In this document: piece by piece, positions 43,060-51,940 of the stretch
Layout of the letters: each line of letters begins with the position of its first letter
Numbering within the stretch: the first letter of the stretch is position 1
Source: Flavobacterium cyclinae
GTDB lineage: Bacteria; Bacteroidota; Bacteroidia; Flavobacteriales; Flavobacteriaceae
Assembly: GCF_021172145.1 (NCBI RefSeq)
Contig: NZ_CP089095.1
Coordinates: forward strand, 2,046,001 to 2,110,000
DNA: 64,000 nt
Direction: 5' to 3'
Made by a program: the position numbers and the translations under genes
Notes under the pieces: model-generated
What the model was told of the DNA's origin: nothing
The model's input: the letters and a program-made list of their open reading frames with translations, nothing else
Database searches by the model: none

Positions 43060-44562
43060 ATGATAAAAACAAAGGATTGGTTTAAAGACAGAGGTTATCC
43101 TCATTTTTCTAATAAAACTCCATTATCTATTAAAAAAGATATCGAGAGTTACGTTTCTAATCCAAAAAAAGTAGCTCAACATTCATTCTTACCTTTAATC
43201 TTCAAAGAAATCAAACAAAGGAGATATAAGCTTTCAGATTTTAATGGAATAAAAAGACATTCTCATAAAAAATTAGACAAAAAAGGGAATGTTGTTTCTA
43301 ACTCTAAAATCAGAGAAATTCTTTATGCTTCACATATTGACGCTCATATTTATTCCTATTATACTCAAAAAGTAATTTCTCCAAAATATGAAGCGTACTT
43401 AAATAAAAACATTGAACTCTCAAATTCAATTTCAGCATACAGACAGATTTTAACTGATGATAAAATAAAATTTAAAAACAATGTTCATTTTGCTAAAGAT
43501 ATTTTTGATGAAATAAAAAAAAGAGAAAACTGTGTTGTATTAGCTTTTGATATTGAAAACTTTTTTCCTACGCTTAATCATAAAAAATTAAAACTAATTT
43601 GGGCTAAAATTTTAGGTTGCAAAGCATTACCAAAAGATCATTACAATATTTTTAAAGCAGCAACGAAATTTACTTATGTTAAACTAAATGATTTAAAAAC
43701 GAAGAATAATCATTTTGATGAAAAAAAATTAGCACAGCTAAAAAAAGAAGGGAAACATACTTTTTTTAATTATGTAAAAGAATTAATTGATTCTGATATA
43801 ATAATCCATAAAAACCAAAAACATAAAAATGGAAAGATAATTGGAATTCCGCAAGGACTACCAATTAGTGCTCTCTTAGCGAATATTTACATGTTGCCAT
43901 TTGATGAATCAATAATAAATGAATTAACCATAAAACATTATATATTTTATAGAAGATATTCTGACGATATAATTGTAATTTGTAAAGAAAATGAAGTTGA
44001 ATTTGTGGAAGAATTTGTCATTAATCAAATAAAAGAAATCGAATTAGTAATTTCTAAAGAAAAGACAGAAAAAACTCTATTTAAAACTGATAATAGCAAA
44101 CTACAATCATTCAAAATTAATGGCAAAGAATTGATTAAAGATATACCTTTAAACTATCTTGGTTTTGAATTTTATGGTTACAAAACATTGGTTAAATCAA
44201 AAAACTTAGCAGGATTTTACAGAGATTTAAAAGATACTATAAGAAGAAAATCGAAAAGAGTTGAAAAAATAAACGAAAACAAACTTCTTGATGAATCACC
44301 AATATTTAAAAGAAAAATATATAGATTATATAGTTTCAAAGGAACTAAATCAAGATTATTAGATTCTAAAAGAAGTGGTTATATTAATGGAAAGTTAGTT
44401 GTCAAACCCTTCCAACGAAAATATAGAGGAAACTATATAAAATATATTTATACAGCTTCAGAAGAAATGAATGCTCCAGAAATAAAAAAACAAATAAGAA
44501 GACATTGGAAAATTCTTCAATCAACATTAAGAAAATATAATTTTTCTAATGTAAAAAAGTAA
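43060..44562 (+). CDS. Stand-alone reverse transcriptase (DRT/retron-like)
   Basis: 500-residue RNA-directed DNA polymerase with no fused domain recognised. Motifs in order: A, VLAFDIENFFPTL (D164); B, GIPQGLPISALLANIYM (262-278); C, RYSDDIIVI (D302, D303); D, ISKEKTEKT (331-339); E, LNYLGFEFYG (364-373). The catalytic Asp triad is intact. N-terminal 150 residues are helical and Lys-rich; the 130 residues after motif E are very basic, fitting RNA binding. There is no maturase or endonuclease domain as in group II introns, and no intron ends are seen. The upstream hairpin-rich gap suggests a template RNA. Resembles the DRT antiphage RTs; subclass is not determined. Confidence 0.88.
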   Translation: MIKTKDWFKDRGYPHFSNKTPLSIKKDIESYVSNPKKVAQHSFLPLIFKEIKQRRYKLSDFNGIKRHSHKKLDKKGNVVSNSKIREILYASHIDAHIYSYYTQKVISPKYEAYLNKNIELSNSISAYRQILTDDKIKFKNNVHFAKDIFDEIKKRENCVVLAFDIENFFPTLNHKKLKLIWAKILGCKALPKDHYNIFKAATKFTYVKLNDLKTKNNHFDEKKLAQLKKEGKHTFFNYVKELIDSDIIIHKNQKHKNGKIIGIPQGLPISALLANIYMLPFDESIINELTIKHYIFYRRYSDDIIVICKENEVEFVEEFVINQIKEIELVISKEKTEKTLFKTDNSKLQSFKINGKELIKDIPLNYLGFEFYGYKTLVKSKNLAGFYRDLKDTIRRKSKRVEKINENKLLDESPIFKRKIYRLYSFKGTKSRLLDSKRSGYINGKLVVKPFQRKYRGNYIKYIYTASEEMNAPEIKKQIRRHWKILQSTLRKYNFSNVKK

Positions 44563-44592
44563 TCATAAATTTACATATTAAAATATTAAATC

Positions 44593-45936
44593 ATGAACGA
44601 AAGCATTTACATCATAATTGCATTTATAATAGCACTAATCATTGGGATTTTTATTGGAAAAATAATATTTTCTGCAAGTTCTAATTCTGAAAAAGCTACG
44701 CTTTCAGAAAAAAATATTGGATTAATTTCTCAAATTGAGCAATTGAAATCTCAGATAAATCAACTCAATTCCGAAAAAGAAACCCTGCAAAAAGAAAAGG
44801 AATCGTTAGCCATTCATTTGGCTAAAAAAGAAAATGATTTCGATAATTTATTGGAACGCAATAAAGAACAAAAGCAAGAAGTAGAGCAACTTCAAGAGAA
44901 ATTTACTAAAGAATTTGAGAATCTAGCTAATAAAATTCTGGAAGAGAAAACCGTAAAATTCACCGAGCAAAATAAGGAGAATTTGAAAAATATTTTGTCG
45001 CCTTTACAAGACAAAATCCAACTTTTCGAAAAGAAAGTCGAAGATACGCATAAAGAAAGCATTGATTATCATGCCGCGTTACGCCAACAAATTTTGGGAC
45101 TTCGCGAAATGAACGAACAAATGAGTAAGGAAACCATCAATTTAACCAAAGCGTTAAAAGGCGATAGCAAAATGCAAGGAAATTGGGGTGAATTGGTGTT
45201 AGAACGCGTGTTAGAAAAATCGGGATTAGAGAAAGACAGAGAATATTTCGTGCAACAAAGTCACGTTACAGAAGACGGTAATCGAGTATTTCCCGATGTG
45301 ATTATCAATCTTCCTGATGGCAAGAAAATGATTATCGATTCAAAAGTAACATTAACCGCTTACGAACGTTACATCAACGAAGAAGATTCGGAAGTAAAAA
45401 ATCAACATTTAAAAGAGCATATCGTTTCAATTAATCGACATGTGGAGCAATTGAGTAGTAAAAACTATCACGATTTGTACCAAATGGAAAGTCCAGATTT
45501 TGTGTTGCTCTTTATTCCTATTGAATCCGCTTTTGCAGTAGCATTAAATCAAGATACTAGCTTGTACAACAAAGCTTTCGAGAAAAACATTGTGATTGTA
45601 ACACCTTCTACTCTTTTGGCTACTTTACGTACAATTGACAGCATGTGGACGAATCAAAAACAACAAGAAAATGCGATTGAAATAGCACGTCAGGCTGGAG
45701 CTTTATATGATAAATTTGAAGGTTTCGTTTCCGATTTGATTAAAATTGGAAAGAAAATGGATGAAGCCAAAGCCGAATATGGAAACGCTATGAATAAGTT
45801 AATTGACGGAAAAGGAAACTTAATTACTAGCGTTGAAAAATTGAAAAAAATGGGTGCAAAAGCCAAAAAAGCACTTCCAGAAGCCGTGTTAAAAAGAGCT
45901 AATGCGGATACTGAACCAACTGAAGAAATCGAATAA
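44593..45936 (+). CDS. rmuC: DNA recombination protein RmuC
   Basis: 447 residues: N-terminal membrane helix (about 3-26), long coiled coil (about 35-155), then the RmuC nuclease-like domain (about 180-400: KMQGNWGELVLERVLEKSGLE, FPDVIINLPDGKKMIIDSKVTL, IVTPSTLLATLRTIDSMW). RmuC limits recombination at inverted repeats in E. coli. 30 nt after the RT gene, with a normal AT content and typical flavobacterial codon use, so it is a core gene at the border of the island. The hydrolase gene follows 2 nt later. Confidence 0.92.
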   Translation: MNESIYIIIAFIIALIIGIFIGKIIFSASSNSEKATLSEKNIGLISQIEQLKSQINQLNSEKETLQKEKESLAIHLAKKENDFDNLLERNKEQKQEVEQLQEKFTKEFENLANKILEEKTVKFTEQNKENLKNILSPLQDKIQLFEKKVEDTHKESIDYHAALRQQILGLREMNEQMSKETINLTKALKGDSKMQGNWGELVLERVLEKSGLEKDREYFVQQSHVTEDGNRVFPDVIINLPDGKKMIIDSKVTLTAYERYINEEDSEVKNQHLKEHIVSINRHVEQLSSKNYHDLYQMESPDFVLLFIPIESAFAVALNQDTSLYNKAFEKNIVIVTPSTLLATLRTIDSMWTNQKQQENAIEIARQAGALYDKFEGFVSDLIKIGKKMDEAKAEYGNAMNKLIDGKGNLITSVEKLKKMGAKAKKALPEAVLKRANADTEPTEEIE

Positions 45937-45938
45937 TT

Positions 45939-46487
45939 ATGACTATAGCCAATACTGTTGAAGCTTCAAAAATAACCTTGAGTGAATTGATGTTACCTTC
46001 CCATTCTAATTTTAGTGGTAAGATTCATGGTGGTTATTTATTAAAATTGATGGATCAAATCGCTTTTGCCTGTGCTTCTAAGTATTCTGGTTGCTATTGT
46101 GTAACCGCTTCTGTGGATACGGTTGATTTTTTAAATCCTGTAGACGTGGGTGAATTGGTAACCTTAAAAGCATCCGTAAACTACGTTGGAAAAACTTCGA
46201 TGGTGGTGGGGATTCGAGTAACATCAGAACACATTCAAACGGGTGTAAAAAAGCATTGTAATTCGAGTTATTTTACAATGGTTGCAAAAGATGAAAACGG
46301 ACAAAATGTTGAAGTTCCAAAGTTAATTTTATCCAATCTAGAGGAAGTAAGACGATTTTATGATGCCATAAGACGAATAAATCAGAAGAAGAATTTAAAA
46401 GATCAAGAAGAAAAGTTCGACCACACTAGTGAATCGGCACTACATAATTTAAAAAATTACAACGTAATTGTGAAAATTAACAATTAA
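45939..46487 (+). CDS. Acyl-CoA thioesterase, hotdog fold
   Basis: 182 residues of the cytosolic acyl-CoA hydrolase family: SELMLPSHSNFSGKIHGGYLLKLMDQIAFACAS, in which N/H/GG and the helix Asp form the active centre, then VDFLNPVDVGELVTLKASV and a lysine-rich tail. Hydrolyses acyl-CoA; chain length is unknown. Start overlaps none; follows rmuC by 2 nt, so same operon. Confidence 0.88.
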   Translation: MTIANTVEASKITLSELMLPSHSNFSGKIHGGYLLKLMDQIAFACASKYSGCYCVTASVDTVDFLNPVDVGELVTLKASVNYVGKTSMVVGIRVTSEHIQTGVKKHCNSSYFTMVAKDENGQNVEVPKLILSNLEEVRRFYDAIRRINQKKNLKDQEEKFDHTSESALHNLKNYNVIVKINN

Positions 46488-46511
46488 ATTACGTTTATTT
46501 TGAAAAAATAT

Positions 46512-46519
46512 TATATTTG
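46512..46519 (+). promoter_or_regulatory. -7 box for the diheme cytochrome gene
   Basis: TATATTTG, 19 nt before the ATG at 46539. The -33 box is not obvious. Confidence 0.5.
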
Positions 46520-46538
46520 TTTAAATATATATACAAAT

Positions 46539-47663
46539 ATGATAAAAAAATACTTAACTCTCTTCCTTATTGCAATTGTTTTTGGGGTCATTTTTTCTTG
46601 TTCCAGCGATAGTGATGACGAATACACTCCTATTTCACCGGTAACTGTAGATTTAACTCAGGTACCTTATCCTAAACTTTCTGATTACAAATTTTTTGAA
46701 GGCGATTTAAAAAATCTTAATCCTGCTTTAAATGTAATCCCGTACGAACCAATTTCATCTTTATTTACAGATTATGCTCATAAAAAAAGATTTGTTTGGT
46801 TCCCAAATGGAACAAAAGCTACCTATAACGGTGATGACCAAATTTTAGAATTACCTGTTGGAGCAGCTATCATAAAGAATTTTTATTATGATAACGTTCA
46901 GCCATCCAATGTTAGAAAAATTATTGAAACTAGAATCATGATAAGAAAATCCGATGGTTGGATTTTTGCAGATTATGTTTGGAATGAAGATCAAACAGAA
47001 GCCGATCTTGACCTAAACGGAAGCACTAAAAATATTGATTGGATTGATGATAATGGTGCCAGTAGAACAGTGGAATATCGTATTCCAAATGAAGTTCAAT
47101 GTATCGTTTGTCATAAAACAAAAACCTATGAAAATGGTAATTATGTTCAAATAAATGTACCTATAGGAATTAAACCTCAAAATTTGAACAAAGCTTATAA
47201 TTACGGTAACGAAACTAAAAACCAATTAACAAAATGGATTGAACTTGGGATGCTTGAAAATAATTTCTCATTACCAACCGAAATAAATACCGTTGTAGAT
47301 TATAACGATACGAGCAAACCACTTGAAACAAGAATGAGATCTTATTTTGATATAAATTGCGCTCATTGTCATAAAGAACATGGTCATTGCGATTATCGAC
47401 CAATGCGATTTGCATTTTCTGAAACCTATAACAACCAAACCAATATGGGGGTTTGTGTTGACACTCAAGACATGCAGAGTTTTCCTCCTGCATTATCAAG
47501 ACTTGTAACACCTGGAAACACAGGACGTTCAATGCTTTATTACAGAATGAATACTGTAGATGAAAGTATAAGAATGCCACTTCATGGAAGAACTTTAATT
47601 CATGACGAAGGTGTACTTCTTGTTGAAGAATGGATAAATTCAATAACAACTCCTTGTAACTAA
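46539..47663 (+). CDS. Diheme c-type cytochrome lipoprotein (SO_2930-like)
   Basis: 374 residues from ATG 46539 (MIKKYLTLFLIAIVFGVIFSC, lipobox C21); upstream TTG 46500 would overlap the -7 box. Two heme-attachment motifs: CIVCH (NEVQCIVCHKTK) and CAHCH (DINCAHCHKEHG). The opening PYPKLSDYKFFEGDLKNLNPALNVIPYEPISSLFTDYAHKKRFVW-type segment is the mark of the SO_2930 family. Periplasmic or outer-membrane electron transfer is expected; partner unknown. The next gene, 10 nt on, is a T9SS-secreted FG-GAP protein, which suggests a pair. Confidence 0.8.
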   Translation: MIKKYLTLFLIAIVFGVIFSCSSDSDDEYTPISPVTVDLTQVPYPKLSDYKFFEGDLKNLNPALNVIPYEPISSLFTDYAHKKRFVWFPNGTKATYNGDDQILELPVGAAIIKNFYYDNVQPSNVRKIIETRIMIRKSDGWIFADYVWNEDQTEADLDLNGSTKNIDWIDDNGASRTVEYRIPNEVQCIVCHKTKTYENGNYVQINVPIGIKPQNLNKAYNYGNETKNQLTKWIELGMLENNFSLPTEINTVVDYNDTSKPLETRMRSYFDINCAHCHKEHGHCDYRPMRFAFSETYNNQTNMGVCVDTQDMQSFPPALSRLVTPGNTGRSMLYYRMNTVDESIRMPLHGRTLIHDEGVLLVEEWINSITTPCN

Positions 47664-47673
47664 CAATACAACT

Positions 47674-49737
47674 ATGAAAAAAACTACACTTTACTTATTT
47701 TTAACATCCCTACTTACGTTTACTATTCAGGCGCAAGATACTTGTAGTGGCGCGTTACCACTTTCAGGACCTGGAACATACGCTGTTGGGGTGATTAATG
47801 GTACTCCACCAACTACCTTTTGTGCTCCAAATGGAGCTATTCCAACTGCAAATGTTCCTGCAGGAGAATGGTATAGTTATACACCTACGCAAAATTATTC
47901 CGTGACACTAACTTCTGATATTGCTTTGAATAATCCTAGAAAAGATACACGCGTTCACGTATATTCTGGAAACTGTAGCGCGTTAACATGTGTTGCTGGA
48001 GATGATGACACAGGTTCTGGATATTCATCTGTAGTAACTTTTAATGCTACTGCTGGAACAACTTATTACATTGTATGGGATAACAGATGGTTAAATACAA
48101 CAAACAATACAGGATTTAGTTTTCAACTAACCGAAAGTACGATTGTAATTCCATCTACACCTATTTCATATACTACTCAAACAATTTCAACCATTAATAG
48201 TCAATACAACATTTGTGTTGTAGATATGAATGGAGATTTTAAAGACGATATTGTTGGAATTAGTGCCACTAATATGAGAATTCATACACAATCAAGCACT
48301 CCAGGAAATTTCGTTATTAAAGATATTCCTTTAACAGGAACGGTTTTATTACCAAATTGGAGTTTAGCAGCTGGAGATTATAATAGAGATGGATATAATG
48401 ATATTGTACTAGGTAATGGTAGTGGTGCCACTATTTTAACATCTTCAAACAATGGTACGGAGTATTCAACAAATACACCTGGACAGTACATCTTTTCTCA
48501 AAGAACCAATTTTTCTGATTTAAATAATGATGGTAATTTAGATATTTTTGTTTGTCATGATATTGCACCAAGTTGTTATTATTTGAATGATGGTGCTGGA
48601 GGTTTAACTTTTTATCAATCCACAGTAACTCCTGGCGCAATGAGTATTGCAACATCAACAGGGAATTACGCAACATTATTTACAGATTTTGATAACGATG
48701 GTGATTCAGATGTTTTTGTATCAAAATGTTCTGGACCTCCTTGTGAATTATATCGTAATGATGGTAATGGTGTATATACTAATATTTCGGCTATAGCTGG
48801 CATTAACATTACTCCTATCCAAACTTGGTCATCTGCAATTGCAGATTTTGATAATGACGGTGATATGGATATTATTATCACGGCAAGTGCTGGAACCCAC
48901 AAGTTTTTTAGAAATGAATTAAATACTACTAATAGTGTTGAAGAAGCCTATTTGAATATCACAACTGGCTCTGGGTGGGATACAAATAGTTCAACAAATA
49001 TTGACAACATTGCCTATGATTTTGATAATGATGGTAAAGTTGATGTACTTGGCGGAGGAAATAAAATTATGTTTAATCAAGGGAATAATGTTTTTGCCCC
49101 TGTAACTTATACTGGATTAACCGTTTCTGCAGTGGGTGATTTAAATAATGATGGATTCTTAGATTTTCAAAACGGCACAACAATTCGATATGCGGTACCA
49201 AACGGAAATAATTGGATTAAAGTAAATCTTCAAGGTATTCAAAGTAACCGTAATGGAATTGGAGCAAGAGTTGAAATTTATGGTGCTTGGGGAAAACAAA
49301 TTAGAGATATTAGAAGCGGTGAAGGATTTAGACATATGAGCACTTTAAACGCTCACTTTGGAATTGGAACTGCAACTGAAATTACGCAAATTGTAATTAT
49401 TTGGCCTTCTGGAATTGTTGACGTTATTAACAATCCAAATATCAATGAAGCGTTATCTGTAATTGAAGGATCTAGTCCTTTAAGCTTAGTTAATAATGAA
49501 AATTCAAAAATCATCATTTATCCTAACCCAACATCAGATATCATAACTTTATCAAACATAGAAACACTTTCAGTTAAAAACATTTCTATTATATCAACTT
49601 TAGGAAAAGTTGTAAAAAATGTTGAATTAACCAACTCTAGTTTTTCTGTTTCTGATTTAACAGAAGGATATTATATTCTAATGATTGAAACCACTAACGG
49701 AGAGAAATATTCCGAAAGTTTTATAAAGAAAAATTAA
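47674..49737 (+). CDS. T9SS-secreted FG-GAP/VCBS and ASPIC (CRTAC1-like) protein
   Basis: 687 residues: signal peptide (1-20, ending TIQAQ), an N-terminal beta-sandwich (about 25-155), then seven calcium loops of the DxNxDGxxD type (e.g. DYNRDGYND, DLNNDGNLD, DFDNDGDSD, DFDNDGDMD, DFDNDGKVD, DLNNDGFLD) forming a beta-propeller, then an ASPIC/UnbV segment (about 510-590: NWIKVNLQGIQSNRNGIGARV, WPSGIVD), and a C-terminal type A sorting domain (IIIYPNPTSD to SFIKKN). Secreted through the type IX system and anchored at the surface. Enzymatic role unknown. Confidence 0.88.
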   Translation: MKKTTLYLFLTSLLTFTIQAQDTCSGALPLSGPGTYAVGVINGTPPTTFCAPNGAIPTANVPAGEWYSYTPTQNYSVTLTSDIALNNPRKDTRVHVYSGNCSALTCVAGDDDTGSGYSSVVTFNATAGTTYYIVWDNRWLNTTNNTGFSFQLTESTIVIPSTPISYTTQTISTINSQYNICVVDMNGDFKDDIVGISATNMRIHTQSSTPGNFVIKDIPLTGTVLLPNWSLAAGDYNRDGYNDIVLGNGSGATILTSSNNGTEYSTNTPGQYIFSQRTNFSDLNNDGNLDIFVCHDIAPSCYYLNDGAGGLTFYQSTVTPGAMSIATSTGNYATLFTDFDNDGDSDVFVSKCSGPPCELYRNDGNGVYTNISAIAGINITPIQTWSSAIADFDNDGDMDIIITASAGTHKFFRNELNTTNSVEEAYLNITTGSGWDTNSSTNIDNIAYDFDNDGKVDVLGGGNKIMFNQGNNVFAPVTYTGLTVSAVGDLNNDGFLDFQNGTTIRYAVPNGNNWIKVNLQGIQSNRNGIGARVEIYGAWGKQIRDIRSGEGFRHMSTLNAHFGIGTATEITQIVIIWPSGIVDVINNPNINEALSVIEGSSPLSLVNNENSKIIIYPNPTSDIITLSNIETLSVKNISIISTLGKVVKNVELTNSSFSVSDLTEGYYILMIETTNGEKYSESFIKKN

Positions 49738-49740
49738 TTT

Positions 49741-49770
49741 AAAAGTCGGGCAAAGCCCGACTTTTTTTTG
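49741..49770 (+). terminator. Terminator after the FG-GAP gene
   Basis: AAAAGTCGGGC / GCCCGACTTTT with 3-nt loop, then T run. Confidence 0.9.
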
Positions 49771-49858
49771 TTACATATTAAAAACTGTAACAAACATCAT
49801 TATATATTTTTATTTTAGATAAATATTTGCTTATTTTTACTCCATTAAATCCTTACAA

Positions 49859-50530
49859 ATGAAGAAACTTACAAAAATTGCATTCACCTTATTATTATTT
49901 GTGAATGTTTCAATGAATGCGCAAACTGCGTTAAAAAATGGTTCAGTAACGTATAGTATGACTATGCCTGGTGCAAGTGAAGAAATGGCTGCAATGGGAG
50001 AAAGTACAATTACCGTTAATTTTAATGAAAAAATTCAAGCTACTGATATGAACATGATGGGTGGCATGATGTTAATGAAAACCATCGTTCCTGTTGGAAA
50101 TGAAAAAGATTCTAAAATGACTGTTGAAGTAATGGGAATGAAATATGAAATTACAGATGCTGGAGCAGAAGCAACAAAAAACAACAATGGATTAGGTAAT
50201 TTAGAAAATGCTAAAGACATTGTATATGATAAAAAAGACACAAAAGAAATTGTTGGCTTTAAATGTTACAAAGCAACGGTTACTATGAACGATGGATCTA
50301 CAAGTGTATTCTATATTACAGAAGCTATTGCACCTCAAGTTCAAAAACCAGATGCTAAAATTAAACTTACAGGTTATCCGTTAGAAATGACAGTTCAAAC
50401 TGCTCAAGGTGATATGGTAATGAAAGCTATTAAATTTTCGAAAGATGTTCCTGTAGATGCATTTACTGTTGGTGAAGGCTTCACAAAAGTTACTATGGAA
50501 GAATTCCAAAAACAAATGGGTGGAATGTAA
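49859..50530 (+). CDS. DUF4412/GLPGLI-like exported protein
   Basis: 223 residues; signal peptide (1-21, ending SMNAQT). Mature part starts LKNGSVTYSMTMPGAS and is a Met-rich beta protein (MNMMGGMMLMKTIVPV) with the C-terminal GYPLEMTVQTAQGDMVMKAIKFS, typical of DUF4412 and GLPGLI families, whose function is unknown. Single-gene unit; the IS element is inserted 15 bp after its stop. Confidence 0.8.
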   Translation: MKKLTKIAFTLLLFVNVSMNAQTALKNGSVTYSMTMPGASEEMAAMGESTITVNFNEKIQATDMNMMGGMMLMKTIVPVGNEKDSKMTVEVMGMKYEITDAGAEATKNNNGLGNLENAKDIVYDKKDTKEIVGFKCYKATVTMNDGSTSVFYITEAIAPQVQKPDAKIKLTGYPLEMTVQTAQGDMVMKAIKFSKDVPVDAFTVGEGFTKVTMEEFQKQMGGM

Positions 50531-50586
50531 TTGAAACCTTATGAGTTGTCCTAAAAAAGGTTGACTCGTTAATAATCCAAATATAG

Positions 50587-51465
50587 TTAAATCGTAACAG
50601 AATTAATTCTGTTACGATTTATTTTTTTCCATTGTTTTAAATGTATTATTTTTTGTTGATGTGCTTGGTTTGGAGTTATCATATTAATTGACATATGTAT
50701 TCTAAAATTGTTGTATAAAGTTATGGCCTGTGTAACTTGTTTGTTTAAATTTTGATAGTTTTCAAATATTTCATGTAAACCAAATTCTTCTTTTAAAATT
50801 CCATTTACTCTTTCTGCCACTGCATTTTCATATGGGTCGTATTCTTGCGTCATACTAATTAAAATATTGTTTTTCTTTAACAATTCGGTATACTCTTTAC
50901 TACAGTATTGTAAACCTCTATCAGAATGGTGAATGAGTTGATTTTTTGTTTTCCTCTTAATCAAAGCCATTTCTAAAGCTTTTACAGTAGTTGAGCTCAT
51001 TAAATTATCTGACAATTGATATCCTACAATTTTCTTGGAACACGCATCAGTGAGTAAATGCAAATAATATGTTTTCTCTTTTGTTCGTAAATATGTTATA
51101 TCAGCAACCCAAACCTGCTCAGGTCTGTTAAGTACTAAATTGCTAATTAAATTTGGATAGCGTTTCATCCAATGTCTTGAATTTGTTGTTTTGTAATATC
51201 TTCGAGCTTTAGGAACTTGTAAATATTCTGCTTTTAAAAAATCTAAAAAATTATCCCGACCAATTGATATATGGTGTTTTATAAATTCATCTTGTAACAT
51301 TACATGAAGTTTTTTACCACCTGTTCGGGGTAATTGCTTACGAATAGTAACTACCAAACTTCGTAATAATTCTGAGTTGTATTTAGGTGTTTTTACCTTT
51401 GACTTTCGCTTGTAAAATGCTTGTTTTGTGTATCCAAACAGTTCGCATAACTCATAAATAGTCAA
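50587..51465 (-). CDS. IS3 transposase OrfB (integrase core)
   Basis: 292 residues from TTG 51465 (MTIYELCELFGYTKQAFYKR). HTH_21 region at about 40-100, rve/DDE core at about 115-280: D in WVADITYLRTK, D in HHSDRGLQYCS, E in NAVAERVNGILKEE. The same frame is open upstream to the slip site, so the working transposase is an OrfAB fusion made by -1 frameshift. Intact. Confidence 0.93.
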   Translation of the reverse strand: MTIYELCELFGYTKQAFYKRKSKVKTPKYNSELLRSLVVTIRKQLPRTGGKKLHVMLQDEFIKHHISIGRDNFLDFLKAEYLQVPKARRYYKTTNSRHWMKRYPNLISNLVLNRPEQVWVADITYLRTKEKTYYLHLLTDACSKKIVGYQLSDNLMSSTTVKALEMALIKRKTKNQLIHHSDRGLQYCSKEYTELLKKNNILISMTQEYDPYENAVAERVNGILKEEFGLHEIFENYQNLNKQVTQAITLYNNFRIHMSINMITPNQAHQQKIIHLKQWKKINRNRINSVTI

Positions 51466-51479
51466 TGAACTATTTATAT

Positions 51480-51854
51480 TTATTTCTTCGACTGCTTGGA
51501 ACCAGACTTTTTTACAATATCAATTTTAAGTTCACGTTCAGCTATTTCAATAAATCGTTTAAATACTTTTAATTCTTCTTCTTTTTTCGCTAATTGAGCT
51601 TCTAGCTCTTTTATACGCTGTTGTTGAGGATCTTTCATAGGACGACCAATAGTTAATTTATCTTCATAGGTAAATTTACCATATTTTTTTAACCATCTTG
51701 GTATACAACTACTACCTAAAATATTGTAACGTCTTCGAAGCTCTGCTTTTGTAAATAAACCCCTCTCAAATTCACTTACAACTTGACGTTTAAATGCTTC
51801 GCTGTAAATTTGTGGGACAGTTGGAATTTTTGAAATTTTCTTTTTTGTTGACAT
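51480..51854 (-). CDS. IS3 transposase OrfA
   Basis: 124 residues: helix-turn-helix (YSEAFKRQVVSEFERGLFTKAELRRRYNILGSSCIPRWLKKYG in part), then a leucine-zipper-like segment (KELEAQLAKKEEELKVFK). Its end contains V-K-K coded by GTA AAA AAG, where A-AAA-AAG is a canonical -1 slip site, leading into orfB. ATG 51854. Confidence 0.92.
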   Translation of the reverse strand: MSTKKKISKIPTVPQIYSEAFKRQVVSEFERGLFTKAELRRRYNILGSSCIPRWLKKYGKFTYEDKLTIGRPMKDPQQQRIKELEAQLAKKEEELKVFKRFIEIAERELKIDIVKKSGSKQSKK

Positions 51855-51900
51855 ATTATGTGATTTTTAGTCAACTTTTTTCAGGACAAGACATTATCAA

Positions 51901-51940
51901 AAAAAATCCCGATTTTTAATTAAAAATCGGGATTTTTTTT
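51901..51940. terminator. Terminator downstream of DUF5362 gene and IS edge
   Basis: Long palindrome AAAAAATCCCGATTTTTA / TAAAAATCGGGATTTTTT. T runs on both strands; serves the minus-strand DUF5362 gene. It starts only 12 bp beyond the IS end. Confidence 0.85.

Larger units (their letters stand above)
50546..51889 (-). mobile_element. IS3-family insertion sequence, intact
   Basis: About 1.34 kb with imperfect ends TTGTCCTAAAAAAGGTTGACT (50546, left) and the complement of AGTCAACTTTTTTCAGGACAA (to 51889, right). Contains orfA and orfB in different frames joined by a slippery heptamer AAAAAAG (51507-51513 on the minus strand). Both genes are open and the DDE triad is intact. No clear target-site duplication: flanks are TGAG and GACA. 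Confidence 0.9.

Noticed and set aside
43060-44562. Group II intron or retrotransposon RT
   Set aside because: No maturase or HNH domain, no intron 5' GUGYG or domain V-like end, and no integrase nearby.
47215-47649. 144-codon minus-strand frame inside the diheme cytochrome gene
   Set aside because: Antisense to a gene with two verified heme motifs; composition derives from it.
50546-51889. IS as inactivated remnant
   Set aside because: Both frames are intact and the slip site is correct, so it is not a remnant.
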